A DNA stretch of 61,135 nt, taken from an uncultured Clostridia bacterium. Lineage in GTDB: Bacteria; Bacillota; Clostridia; Christensenellales; Borkfalkiaceae. Each line of letters opens with the position of its first letter. The first letter of the stretch is position 1. The translations under genes were made by a program, and so were the position numbers. The notes beneath the pieces are model-generated. The model saw nothing but the letters and a program-made list of their open reading frames with translations, was not told where the DNA came from and searched no databases. The DNA lies in contig CALVUC010000006.1 in NCBI GenBank assembly GCA_944363395.1, positions 1-61,135 on the forward strand, in the 5' to 3' direction. Positions 46,861 through 55,108 of the stretch are shown here, piece after piece.

Positions 46861-46937
46861 GGGAAGAGGAGCGGCAACGCAAAGAGCAGCCGTTTGCCGC
46901 AGGCGGACGGCTGAGGGACGGAGTTTGCCGCGACGAG

Positions 46938-46991
46938 GACGCCGGGTCCACGGTGAAATGTGTCCGCGACCGCCGGGGGCTGTTCGACTGA
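46938..46991 (+). repeat. 54-bp duplicate of the HMA gene 3' end
   Basis: Matches 46756-46809 with a single T-to-C change, 182 bp downstream, including the stop codon. The end of this copy merges into the first unit of the 22-bp array. Confidence 0.95.
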
Positions 46992-47167
46992 TTGGCGCGG
47001 GCTGTTCGGCTGATTGGCGCGGGCTGTTCGGCTGATTAGCGCGGGCTGTTTGACTGATTAGCGCGGGCTGTTTGACTGATTAGCGCGGGCTGTTTGACTG
47101 ATTAGCGCGGGCTGTTCGGCTGATTGGCGCGGGCTGTTCGGCTGATTGGCGCGGGCTGTTCGGCTGA
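46977..47167 (+). repeat. 22-bp tandem repeat array (8 units plus a 15-bp partial)
   Basis: Eight contiguous 22-bp units of the form GGGCTGTTCGGCTGATTGGCGC start at 46977, 46999, 47021, 47043, 47065, 47087, 47109 and 47131. A 15-bp partial unit at 47153 runs up to the leader of the next gene. Three central units are identical to one another (TTTGACTGATTAGCGC form). Differences are limited to C/T and A/G changes at three positions. The first 15 bp of the unit equal the last 15 bp of the HMA gene, including its TGA. Confidence 0.97.
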
Positions 47168-47186
47168 GGAAGGAAAAGGAGATAAA

Positions 47187-47894
47187 ATGAACGATAATTT
47201 GCTGACGCAGACGATCTACCGCGTCGTGCTGTGCTGCGTGTCGGCGCTCGCGGTGCTGCTCACCTTCGGCGTGTTCTATGCGGGGAAGGGCGCCTACGAA
47301 ATGGGCTGGGAGTTTTTGAAGTACTATACAAATATCTCCAACTATTTTGTGTTCGTCGTTTCGGTCATCGTGCTGGCAGATACCGTCAAGCGGGTGCGGG
47401 CGGGGGAGACGCGCGGCCATAACCGCGTCATCCGCACGCTGAAATTCATGACGACGGTCATGATCCTCGTCACCTTTCTCGTCTACCTCATCCTGCTCGG
47501 AGATCCCTTTTCGGCGGCGTTCTGGCGCGACCTCGGCAATCTTTCCTATCACGTCTTTGCGCCCGTGCTGTTCATTCTGGACTTCTTCCTCTTTGACGAA
47601 CACGGCACGCTGAGCGTCTTTGCGCCTCTTTACAGCGTTATCATCCCGCTCGTATACGTCGGTTATATCTTCCTTCTCGGCGCGTGCATCCCCGGGTTCA
47701 CCTATCCCTACTTCTTCCTCGACGTCAACGCGCTGGGTTACGGCGGCGTCCTCGTATGGGTCGTCATCCTGCTTGCGGTGTTCGTCGCACTCGGGTATCT
47801 GATGTGGCTGTACACGAGGATCGTGCGGACGGACGGCAGGTGGAAGCTGGTGCTGCGCGGGAAAAAAGAGCAGACTTCGCAGGAAAAACAATAA
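47187..47894 (+). CDS. Pr6Pr family membrane protein
   Basis: A 235-residue protein with six predicted membrane spans. The segments KYYTNISNYFVFVVSVIVL near residue 47 and HVFAPVLFILDFFLFDEHG near 125 match the FAR-17a/AIG1-like (Pr6Pr) group of six-helix proteins; eukaryotic relatives hydrolyse fatty-acid esters of hydroxy fatty acids. A bacterial function is not established. AAAAGGAGAT precedes ATG 47187, directly after the tandem array. Confidence 0.8.
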   Translation: MNDNLLTQTIYRVVLCCVSALAVLLTFGVFYAGKGAYEMGWEFLKYYTNISNYFVFVVSVIVLADTVKRVRAGETRGHNRVIRTLKFMTTVMILVTFLVYLILLGDPFSAAFWRDLGNLSYHVFAPVLFILDFFLFDEHGTLSVFAPLYSVIIPLVYVGYIFLLGACIPGFTYPYFFLDVNALGYGGVLVWVVILLAVFVALGYLMWLYTRIVRTDGRWKLVLRGKKEQTSQEKQ

Positions 47895-47957
47895 ATTTTG
47901 TCACAAAAGGCGGCGTTCGGGCGTCCGAAGGAATAAGAGACGGTCAAGGAGGGGGCT

Positions 47958-48245
47958 ATGAAGGACGAATACACGGGCTATTTGAAGGCAAAGGTGCGCG
48001 GCGCGAATATCCTTGCCGCGGTCATCGCCTTTCTCTTTCTCTGCGCGGGGACGCTGTTCATCGTCCTGTATTGTCTGCGCCCGGGCTTCGGCGTGGGGTT
48101 TCTGATCGTCGGCGTCGTCATGCTCGCGTTCGTCGCGGTCACCTTCTTCGTCCGCGCCCGCTATGTGCGCTTTCTGAAGAGGGCGCTCGCCACGTCCGAG
48201 CTGGAGCGCTCCTTCGTCCCCAACCGCAAATCGGACCGCGGGTAA
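47958..48245 (+). CDS. small two-helix membrane protein
   Basis: A 95-residue protein with two hydrophobic helices (about residues 16-40 and 44-66) and a basic C-terminal tail. I do not recognise the family. It follows the Pr6Pr gene by 63 bases and has a CAAGGAGG ribosome site, so it may be co-transcribed with it. Confidence 0.7.
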   Translation: MKDEYTGYLKAKVRGANILAAVIAFLFLCAGTLFIVLYCLRPGFGVGFLIVGVVMLAFVAVTFFVRARYVRFLKRALATSELERSFVPNRKSDRG

Positions 48246-48271
48246 AAAGTGCGGCAGTTCCCGAAAAACGC

Positions 48272-48300
48272 TTGACTTCTTCCGCGCGGTTTTTTATAAT
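48272..48300 (+). promoter_or_regulatory. ileS promoter
   Basis: TTGACT 48272-48277, 17-bp spacer, TATAAT 48295-48300. It starts the T-box leader. Confidence 0.88.
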
Positions 48301-48306
48301 AGAGAA

Positions 48307-48534
48307 AATACGGCGTCAAGAGAGGACGCGTCCGTATGCGTGGCTGCGCATCCAGAGAGCCCCCGTTCGGTGAGAGGGGGAGGCGGGCGGCATACGGGTA
48401 TCACCGCTCGTGCCTGCGGGGAGAATTCCGAGTAACTCCGCACGGGGTCGCAGCCCGTTATCCTCTGCGGCATATGTCTGTATGTTTTGGTGGTAAAAAT
48501 GCCTTCGCGTATTCCGAAACGCGGAGGTTTTTTT
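48307..48534 (+). promoter_or_regulatory. T-box leader of ileS, isoleucine (AUC) specifier
   Basis: A leader of about 230 nt. CCGTATG (48332) pairs with CATACGG (48391) to build Stem I. The apical part holds CCAGAGAG and GGTGAGAGG, matching the conserved Stem I bulge and loop. Directly 3' of that helix lies the specifier AUC (48400-48402) followed by a purine, an Ile codon. Further down, TGGT at 48491-48494 is the antiterminator bulge that pairs with the ACCA end of uncharged tRNA-Ile. CCTTCGCGT/ACGCGGAGG and T7 form the terminator at 48502-48534. Uncharged tRNA-Ile should allow readthrough into ileS. Confidence 0.87.
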
Positions 48535-48574
48535 GTTTGAAAAAATCATTGTAAAGCTCGTCAAGGAGGCGTTT

Positions 48575-51500
48575 ATGTACAAAAAAGTAGATACGTCCCT
48601 CAATTTTGTGGGACGTGAGAAGGAGATCATCGACTTCTGGAAGACCAACCACATCTTTGAAAAGTCCATCGAAAAGAACGAGGGCGGAGAGGAGTTCTCC
48701 TTCTTCGACGGTCCTCCCACGGCAAACGGCAAGCCCCATATCGGTCATATCCTGACGCGCGTCATGAAGGATATCATCCCGCGCTATCAGACGATGAAGG
48801 GCAAACACGTCCTGCGCAAGGCGGGCTGGGACACGCACGGGCTTCCCGTCGAGCTCGAAGTGGAGAAGTCCCTCGGCATGGACGGCAAGCAGGACATCGA
48901 AAAATACGGCATCGAGCCCTTCATCAAGAAGTGCAAGGAGTCCGTCTGGAAGTATCAGGGCGAGTGGGAAAAGATGAGCGACCGCGTCGGCTACTGGGTG
49001 GACATGGAGCATCCCTACGTCACCTATCACGACGATTATATCGAATCGGTCTGGTGGGCGCTCAAGGAGATCCACAAGAAGGGGCTGCTCTACAAGGGGC
49101 ACAAGATCGTTCCCTACTGCCCGCGTTGCGGCACGGCGCTCTCCTCGCACGAAGTCGCGCAGGGCTATAAGGACGTCAAGGAGACCTCCGTTGTCGCGCG
49201 CTTTCGGGTAAAGGGCAGGGAGAGTGCCTACATCCTCGCCTGGACGACGACGCCGTGGACGTTGCCCTCCAACGTCGCGCTCTGCATGAATCCCGACGAG
49301 ACGTATGTGGAGATCGAAGCGGACGGGACGCGCTATATCCTTGCGGAGGCGCTCGTCTCCAAGTTCTTTGAAAATTACACCGTGATCGAAAAGAGGACGG
49401 GTAAAGAATACGAGGGGACGGAGTACGAGCCGCTCTTCTCGTGGGCGCAGGGCTCCTTCCGCGAGAAGGCGTACTACGTCGTCTGCGACGGTTACGTCAC
49501 GCTCACGGACGGCACGGGCGTCGTCCATATCGCGCCCGCGTTCGGCGAGGACGACTACAAGGTGGGCAGGAAGTACCGCCTTCCCGTCGTGCAGCTCGTC
49601 AACGAGCGGGGCTGCTTTGACGGGCGCTGCCCCGAACTCGACGGGCTGTTCGCCAAAAAGGCGGACAAGCGCATCATGGAGATGCTGGAGGAGAAGGGGC
49701 TGCTGTTCCAAAAACTGCCCTTCGAGCACAGCTATCCCTTCTGCTGGCGGTGCGACACGCCCCTTCTGTATTACGCACGCTCCTCGTGGTTCATCGAGGT
49801 CACCAAGGTCAAGGACAGGCTGATCGCCGCCAACCGCTCCGTCAACTGGATGCCGGAGACCATCAAGGAAGGGCGCATGGGCAACTTCCTCGAAAACGTC
49901 ATCGACTGGGGGCTTTCGCGCGACCGTTACTGGGGGACGCCGCTCCCCGTCTGGGTGTGCGAGGACTGCGGGGAGATCGAAGTCATCGGCTCCAAGGCGG
50001 AACTCAAAGAAAAGTGCGGCGTAACGGGCGAGATCGAGCTGCACAGACCCTATCTGGACGGGCTCAGCTGTACCTGCCCCAAGTGCGGCGGCAGAATGAA
50101 GCGCACGCCCGAAGTCATCGACTGCTGGTTCGATTCGGGTTCCATGCCCTTTGCGCAGTATCACTATCCCTTTGAGAACAAAGATCTCTTTGAGGAGACC
50201 TTCCCTGCGGACTTTATCTCCGAAGCCGTCGATCAGACGCGCGGCTGGTTTTATACGCTGCTCGCCATCTCGACCATCCTCTTTGACCGCGCGCCCTTCA
50301 AGAACTGCATCGTCTTGGGACACGTCAACGACAAAGACGGCGTCAAGATGAGCAAGCACAAGGGCAACGTCGTCGATCCGTGGAGCGTGCTCGACAAACA
50401 GGGCGCCGACGCGGTGCGCTGGTACTTCTATACGGGCAGCGCGCCCTGGATCCCGTCCCGCTTCGGCGCCGAGGCAGTGAGCGAGGTGCAGCGCAAGTTC
50501 CAGGGGACGCTCTGGAACACCTACGCCTTCTTCGCGCTGTATGCCGAGATCGACAAGTACGATCCCTCCAAGTTTGACTTGAAGCAGTGCAGGCTCTCCC
50601 TGATGGATAAGTGGATCCTTTCCAAACTCAACACGCTCGTCAGGGACGTGGACGAAAAACTCGCCGCCTACAACATTACGGACAGCGCGCGCGAGATCCA
50701 GGACTTCTCCGACGTGCTCTCCAACTGGTATGTGCGCCGCGGACGCGAGCGCTACTGGGGCGGGGAGATGACGGAGGACAAGGCGGCGGCGTATACGACG
50801 CTGTACACCGTGCTCGTGACGCTTTCCAAGGTGCTCGCGCCCTACACGCCCTTCATGGCGGAGATGATGTATCAAAACCTCGTTCCCGCCTTCTATAAGG
50901 ATGCGCCCGAATCGGTGCATCTGTGCAGCTTTCCCGCGGCGGACGAGAGCTATATCGACGCGGCGCTCGAAGCGGGCATGGAGGACGTCCTTGACGTCGT
51001 CGTCCTCGGCAGGGCGGCGCGCAACGCGGGCAATCTCAAGAACCGCCAGCCGCTTGCCGAGATGCTCGTCGCTTCCGCCCGTCCGCTCGCGATCGAAGGC
51101 GAACTTGCGGCGGTCGCGCTGGATGAACTCAACGTCAAGTCCATGCGCTTTGTCTCGGACGGGACGTCCCTTGTGAGATACGTCTTAAAGCCGCAGCTCA
51201 GGACGCTGGGGCCCAAGTACGGCAAGCAGCTCAAGGCGATCGGTCAGTTCCTCGCGTCGTGCGACGGCGCGGAGGTCGTCGCCGCGGTCAGAAACGGCGG
51301 CAGCTATACCGTTCCCCTCGATCCGCCCGTCGTCCTGCTCGAAGAGGATCTGCAGATCTTCACAGAGTCGGCGGAGGGTTATCAGGCGGCAGCGGCGGGC
51401 GGCATCACCGTCGCGCTCGACACCCGCCTTACGGAGGAACTTCTGGACGAAGGGACGGAGCGCGAGCTCGTCTCCAAGATCCAGACGCTGCGCAAGGAAG

Positions 51501-51694
51501 CGGGGTTTGAGGTCACGGACCGCATCGACGTGTACTTCTCCGCGCCCGAAGGAAGGGCGAAGAGGATGCTCGTATTGTCGCGATTTGCGGGGGACGTCCT
51601 TGCAAAATCGGTACAAGAGGGCGCTGCGGAGGGCTTCACGCGCGAGGCGGACGTCAACGGTGAAAAGGTGACGTTCACCCTCGTCAAGGCATAA
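48575..51694 (+). CDS. ileS: isoleucyl-tRNA synthetase
   Basis: A 1039-residue class I synthetase of the longer (type 2-like) clostridial form. HIGH motif in PHIGHILTRV near residue 60, CP1 editing domain with WTTTPWTLPSN near 223, KMSKHKGNVVDPW near 590 (His in place of the last Ser of KMSKS), then the anticodon-binding region with DVLSNWYVRRGRERYW. GCGG and CPRCG segments suggest zinc sites. The frame opens at 48533, but that part is the terminator of the T-box; ATG 48575 lies 5 bases after AAGGAGG. It is monocistronic. Confidence 0.96.
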   Translation: MYKKVDTSLNFVGREKEIIDFWKTNHIFEKSIEKNEGGEEFSFFDGPPTANGKPHIGHILTRVMKDIIPRYQTMKGKHVLRKAGWDTHGLPVELEVEKSLGMDGKQDIEKYGIEPFIKKCKESVWKYQGEWEKMSDRVGYWVDMEHPYVTYHDDYIESVWWALKEIHKKGLLYKGHKIVPYCPRCGTALSSHEVAQGYKDVKETSVVARFRVKGRESAYILAWTTTPWTLPSNVALCMNPDETYVEIEADGTRYILAEALVSKFFENYTVIEKRTGKEYEGTEYEPLFSWAQGSFREKAYYVVCDGYVTLTDGTGVVHIAPAFGEDDYKVGRKYRLPVVQLVNERGCFDGRCPELDGLFAKKADKRIMEMLEEKGLLFQKLPFEHSYPFCWRCDTPLLYYARSSWFIEVTKVKDRLIAANRSVNWMPETIKEGRMGNFLENVIDWGLSRDRYWGTPLPVWVCEDCGEIEVIGSKAELKEKCGVTGEIELHRPYLDGLSCTCPKCGGRMKRTPEVIDCWFDSGSMPFAQYHYPFENKDLFEETFPADFISEAVDQTRGWFYTLLAISTILFDRAPFKNCIVLGHVNDKDGVKMSKHKGNVVDPWSVLDKQGADAVRWYFYTGSAPWIPSRFGAEAVSEVQRKFQGTLWNTYAFFALYAEIDKYDPSKFDLKQCRLSLMDKWILSKLNTLVRDVDEKLAAYNITDSAREIQDFSDVLSNWYVRRGRERYWGGEMTEDKAAAYTTLYTVLVTLSKVLAPYTPFMAEMMYQNLVPAFYKDAPESVHLCSFPAADESYIDAALEAGMEDVLDVVVLGRAARNAGNLKNRQPLAEMLVASARPLAIEGELAAVALDELNVKSMRFVSDGTSLVRYVLKPQLRTLGPKYGKQLKAIGQFLASCDGAEVVAAVRNGGSYTVPLDPPVVLLEEDLQIFTESAEGYQAAAAGGITVALDTRLTEELLDEGTERELVSKIQTLRKEAGFEVTDRIDVYFSAPEGRAKRMLVLSRFAGDVLAKSVQEGAAEGFTREADVNGEKVTFTLVKA

Positions 51695-51714
51695 AGACTG
51701 CGGGTCCGTCCCGT

Positions 51715-51755
51715 GAAAAGGCGGGCGCGCCGATCGTCGGCGCGCCCGCCTTTTC
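51715..51755 (+). terminator. ileS terminator
   Basis: A 19-bp perfect stem starting GAAAAGGCGGGCGCGCCGA around loop TCG. The A4/T4 ends supply short tracts; a further T6 run follows at 51773. Confidence 0.88.
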
Positions 51756-51756
51756 A

Positions 51757-52117
51757 TAAAATAAAAAATTTTTTGTCACGATTTCCGGGAAATTACGTCT
51801 CTTTCATAAAGGGCGGGTGCGCGGAAGGGACGCTCGTTTTGTGAGGGGCGAACGCTCTCTTTCCCGCTTTTTGTATAAAGTTTCATGATTTCGCGCAAAA
51901 TATTCACAAAGACGGGAAAAAGCGCCCACATTGCCGCGGTATGATGGCGTCGGGCGACAAAAAATATCATGTTTTTATATGACATAAAAAATTTGACAAT
52001 ATAATGTAGACATGGTATAATTTGTTATGTTCCCATAAGCAAAGAAAACGGCGCTGCCGCGCAGGGGCGTGCGCGCGCGTCGTCCTGCGGGGTCTGCCCG
52101 CCGGGGAGGGGTCACAA
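51757..52117. other. AT-rich non-coding gap and leader before the second polysaccharide locus
   Basis: About 360 bp without a credible gene. The first 235 bp are AT-rich with no recognised element. Then come the palindrome TTTTTAT-atgac-ATAAAAA (51973-51991), a promoter at 51993-52021, and a leader of about 90 nt. That leader has GC-rich stems (GGCGCTGCCGCGC region) and, at its very 5' end, the minimal frame ATG-TTC-CCA-TAA. No known riboswitch could be matched. Confidence 0.7.
51993..52021 (+). promoter_or_regulatory. promoter of the second polysaccharide locus
   Basis: TTGACA 51993-51998, 17-bp spacer, TATAAT 52016-52021. An A/T palindrome abuts the -35 box upstream and could be an activator or repressor site. 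Confidence 0.85.
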
Positions 52118-52906
52118 ATGCAAGAAACCGATCGCCAAGGATGCGCATCTGCGGAAGGGGCGAAACGTTCAGAGGAGATCGAATCAAAGGCGCACGCGAG
52201 CGGTGCGTCCGCGCAGCCTGCTTCGGATGAGAAGCAGGCGTCTTTCGTTGGAGAAGAGGGCGCGTTTGTCCCGCGCGGCGGGGCAAAGTACAAGTGCTAT
52301 CTCTTTTTCAAGCGTGCGTTCGATATTTTCTCGTCGGGGCTGTTCCTGCTCGTCTTTTCGTGGCTGTATCTCATTCTCGCCATCCTTGTCAAATGTTCGG
52401 ACGGCGGTCCCGTCTTTTACCGCCATCCCCGCGTCGGGAAGGGCGGCAAGACCATCTATATCCCCAAATTCCGCAGCATGAAAAAGAACGCGGACAGGCT
52501 GGAGGAGATGCTCACGCCCGAGCAGCTCGAGCAATACCGCCGCGAATACAAGATCGACAACGATCCCCGCGTCACCAAACTCGGCGCGTTTTTGAGAAAG
52601 ACTTCGCTCGATGAACTGCCCAACGTCTGGTCCATCTTTACGGGCGCCATCTCCGTGATCGGACCCCGTCCGCTCATGCGGGAGGAGGCGGAGGAGAAGT
52701 ACGGCGCGGATATGCGCAAGCTGCTCTCCGTAAAGCCCGGTATGATCGGCTGGTGGGCGGCGAACGGCAGGAGCAACTGCACTTACGAGAGCGGCGAGCG
52801 GCAGAAACTCGAACTCTATTACGTCGACCATTGCTCCGTGGGGCTGGATATCAGGATCGTGTTCAAGACCATCGTGGGCGTCTTTAAGCGAACGGGCGCA
52901 AAATAG
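52118..52906 (+). CDS. undecaprenyl-phosphate sugar phosphotransferase (initiating, monotopic PGT)
   Basis: A 262-residue bacterial sugar transferase. After a polar 60-residue N-terminus, a single hydrophobic helix (about residues 75-98) leads into the catalytic domain. KRAFDIFSSG marks its start, followed by PVFYRHPRVGKGG, KFRSMKKNAD, RKTSLDELPNVWSI (the Asp-Glu dyad) and VIGPRPLM. It transfers a sugar 1-phosphate to undecaprenyl phosphate and so starts repeat-unit assembly. ATG 52118 after GGGGAGGGG is chosen; the frame to 52022 lacks a site. It is the first gene of the second locus. Confidence 0.92.
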   Translation: MQETDRQGCASAEGAKRSEEIESKAHASGASAQPASDEKQASFVGEEGAFVPRGGAKYKCYLFFKRAFDIFSSGLFLLVFSWLYLILAILVKCSDGGPVFYRHPRVGKGGKTIYIPKFRSMKKNADRLEEMLTPEQLEQYRREYKIDNDPRVTKLGAFLRKTSLDELPNVWSIFTGAISVIGPRPLMREEAEEKYGADMRKLLSVKPGMIGWWAANGRSNCTYESGERQKLELYYVDHCSVGLDIRIVFKTIVGVFKRTGAK

Positions 52907-52914
52907 GGGGGCGT

Positions 52915-54054
52915 ATGAAACTGCTGCAGATCAGTAACTATTACCCGCCGCACGTCGGTGGGATCGAACAGGTGGCGCACGACTGCGCCGCGGCGCTCGC
53001 CGCGGCGGGAGTGGAGCAGCGCGTCTTTTGCTTTCATCACGAAAGGGGAGACAGGTGCGACGAAGCAGACGGCGTGACCGTCGTTCGCGCGGGGACTTTT
53101 TGCAAGGTCGCCTCGCAGTCGCTCTCCCTCTCCTACGGGAGGCTCCTGAAAAAGACGTTTGCGGAATTTGCGCCCGACGTCGTCATCTTTCATTACCCCA
53201 ACCCCTTCGCGGCGCACTATTTGCTGAAACTGTTAAAAAAACATCCCGCCTGCAAACTTGTGCTCTGGTGGCATCTCGATATCACCAAGCAAAAGATCCT
53301 GGGCAAATTGTTTGTCCGTCAGAACAAGCGCCTTCTTGCGCGCGCCGCAAAGGTGGTCGCGACCAGCCCGAACTATATCGACGGCAGCCCCTATCTCTCC
53401 TCCGTACGCGATAAATGCACGGTCATCCCCTGCTGCGCGGGGGACGAGCGCATCGCCGCGGGCGAGGACGTGCTGTCGCGGGCGCGGGAAGTGCGGGAGC
53501 GGTATGCGGGCAAGACGCTGCTCTTTGCGATCGGGCGGCACGTCCCCTATAAGGGCATGGAGTATCTCGTCCGCGCGAGCAAGCTGCTGGGAGAGGCGTA
53601 TGCCGTATGTATCGGCGGCTCCGGTCCTCTGACCGGGGAGCTGGAGGCGCTTGCGGCGGACGATCGCAAGGTGCATTTTTTGGGCAGGCTCTCCGATCTT
53701 GACGTAAGGGCGTATTTGTGCGCCTGCGACATCTTCTGTTTTCCTTCCGTCACCAAGAACGAGGCGTTCGGCATCGCGCTCGCCGAGGCGATGAGCTTTG
53801 CAAAGCCCGCCGTCACCTTCACTATTCCCGGTTCGGGCGTCAACTACGTCTCTTTGGACGGCGTGACGGGGATCGAGTGTCCCAACGGCGACGTGCAGGC
53901 GTATGCGGCGGCGATCCGCGCGCTCGCTTCGGACGATGCGCTCAGAGCGCGCTATGGCGCGGCTGCGCGCGAACGCGTCGGCGAATTGTTTACACAGGCG
54001 CAGTTCTCTGCCAACGTGCGCCGTCTCATCTCGGAGTTATCGGACAATGCTTGA
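52915..54054 (+). CDS. glycosyltransferase family 4
   Basis: A 379-residue GT4 enzyme. The acceptor loop is YYPPHVGGIEQ near residue 10, the donor domain begins LLFAIGRHVPYKGMEYL near residue 202, and the EX7E motif is TKNEAFGIALAEAMS near residue 280. The layout matches mannosyl- or glucosyltransferases such as WbaZ/WcaL types. It is likely to add the second sugar. It starts 9 bases after the initiating transferase and overlaps manC by 8 bases. Confidence 0.9.
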   Translation: MKLLQISNYYPPHVGGIEQVAHDCAAALAAAGVEQRVFCFHHERGDRCDEADGVTVVRAGTFCKVASQSLSLSYGRLLKKTFAEFAPDVVIFHYPNPFAAHYLLKLLKKHPACKLVLWWHLDITKQKILGKLFVRQNKRLLARAAKVVATSPNYIDGSPYLSSVRDKCTVIPCCAGDERIAAGEDVLSRAREVRERYAGKTLLFAIGRHVPYKGMEYLVRASKLLGEAYAVCIGGSGPLTGELEALAADDRKVHFLGRLSDLDVRAYLCACDIFCFPSVTKNEAFGIALAEAMSFAKPAVTFTIPGSGVNYVSLDGVTGIECPNGDVQAYAAAIRALASDDALRARYGAAARERVGELFTQAQFSANVRRLISELSDNA

Positions 54055-55108
54055 AATTTACGGCGTCATCATGGCGGGCGGCGGCGGGACGCGCTTCTGG
54101 CCGCTCTCACGCAGACGCACCCCCAAACAGCTGCTCAATCTGAGCGGGAAGGATATCATGGTCAACGAGGCGGCGGACCGTCTCGCGCAGGTCGCCGCGT
54201 ATCGCAATCTGTATATCGTCACAAACTGTGAACAGGCGGAGGAGATGAAGCGGGTCACGGCGGGGCGGATCCGTGCGGATCATATCCTCTCCGAGCCTGC
54301 CGCGCGCAACACGGCTGCCTGCATCGGGTATGCCGCGATGAAGATCGTACACGATCGCGGCGACGGCATCCTCGTCGTCACGCCGAGCGACGCCTATATC
54401 CGCGATACGCAGGCGTTTGCCGCGGTGCTGGAACGGGCGGTCGACGCCGCGCGAGGCGGCGCGCTCGTCACGGTCGGCATCACGCCCACCTTCCCCGCGA
54501 CGGGTTACGGCTATATCCGCTGCGCGAAGGGGGAGGGCGCGCTCCCCGTCGAGCAGTTTATTGAAAAACCGCCGCGCGAAAAGGCGGAAGAGTACCTCGC
54601 TTCGGGCAGATATTTCTGGAACAGCGGGATGTTCATCTGGAAGGCGTCCGTCATCCTGCAGCGGATCGAGGCGCTCCTGCCCGAACTCTACGGCGGGCTG
54701 CAGACCATCGCCGCCTCCTTCGGAAGGGAGGACGAGGCGCGCGTCACCGCACAGGGGTATCCGACCCTGCCCTCCGTCTCCGTGGACAAGGGCATCCTGG
54801 AGCGCACGGACGGCATCCTCGTCGTGCCCGGGGAATTCGGCTGGAACGACGTCGGGAGCTGGGATATGCTGGGCGCGCTGCACCCCTGCGATGAAAACGG
54901 CAACATTGCCGTGGGCGATACCATCGCCGTCGATACCGAAAACACCGTCCTCTATGCGGGCGGGCGGCTGGTCGCCGCCGTGGGCGTTTCCGATCTTGTG
55001 GTCGTGGAGACGCCCGACGCCGTGCTCGTCTGTCACAGATCTGCGGCGCAGGACGTCAAGAAGATCGTAGACAGATTGAAGGAAGCGGGGCGGGAGGAAC
55101 TGCTTTGA
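54047..55108 (+). CDS. manC: mannose-1-phosphate guanylyltransferase
   Basis: A 353-residue short ManC (without the isomerase domain) that makes GDP-mannose. The nucleotidyltransferase signature MAGGGGTRFWPLSR lies at residues 9-22, followed by KQLLNLSGKDIM. YIEKP-type motif FIEKPPREKA near 168, FWNSGMFIWK near 193 and GWNDVGSWDML near 265 complete the family pattern. ATG 54047 overlaps the end of the GT4 gene. With the mutase and manA downstream it supplies GDP-mannose for this locus. Confidence 0.94.
   Translation: MLEIYGVIMAGGGGTRFWPLSRRRTPKQLLNLSGKDIMVNEAADRLAQVAAYRNLYIVTNCEQAEEMKRVTAGRIRADHILSEPAARNTAACIGYAAMKIVHDRGDGILVVTPSDAYIRDTQAFAAVLERAVDAARGGALVTVGITPTFPATGYGYIRCAKGEGALPVEQFIEKPPREKAEEYLASGRYFWNSGMFIWKASVILQRIEALLPELYGGLQTIAASFGREDEARVTAQGYPTLPSVSVDKGILERTDGILVVPGEFGWNDVGSWDMLGALHPCDENGNIAVGDTIAVDTENTVLYAGGRLVAAVGVSDLVVVETPDAVLVCHRSAAQDVKKIVDRLKEAGREELL

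Noticed and set aside
46977-47167. CRISPR array
   Set aside because: The 22-bp units are directly contiguous with no spacers, and no cas genes are present.
47058-47891. Minus-strand ORF reading through the 22-bp array with a repeated Asn/Ser/Arg-rich peptide
   Set aside because: It is antisense to a clear membrane protein gene and lacks start signals; the peptide repeat is a by-product of the DNA array.
52022-52117. c-di-GMP (GEMM) riboswitch in the leader of the second polysaccharide locus
   Set aside because: The conserved GEMM segments could not be matched, apart from a short GCAAAG string.
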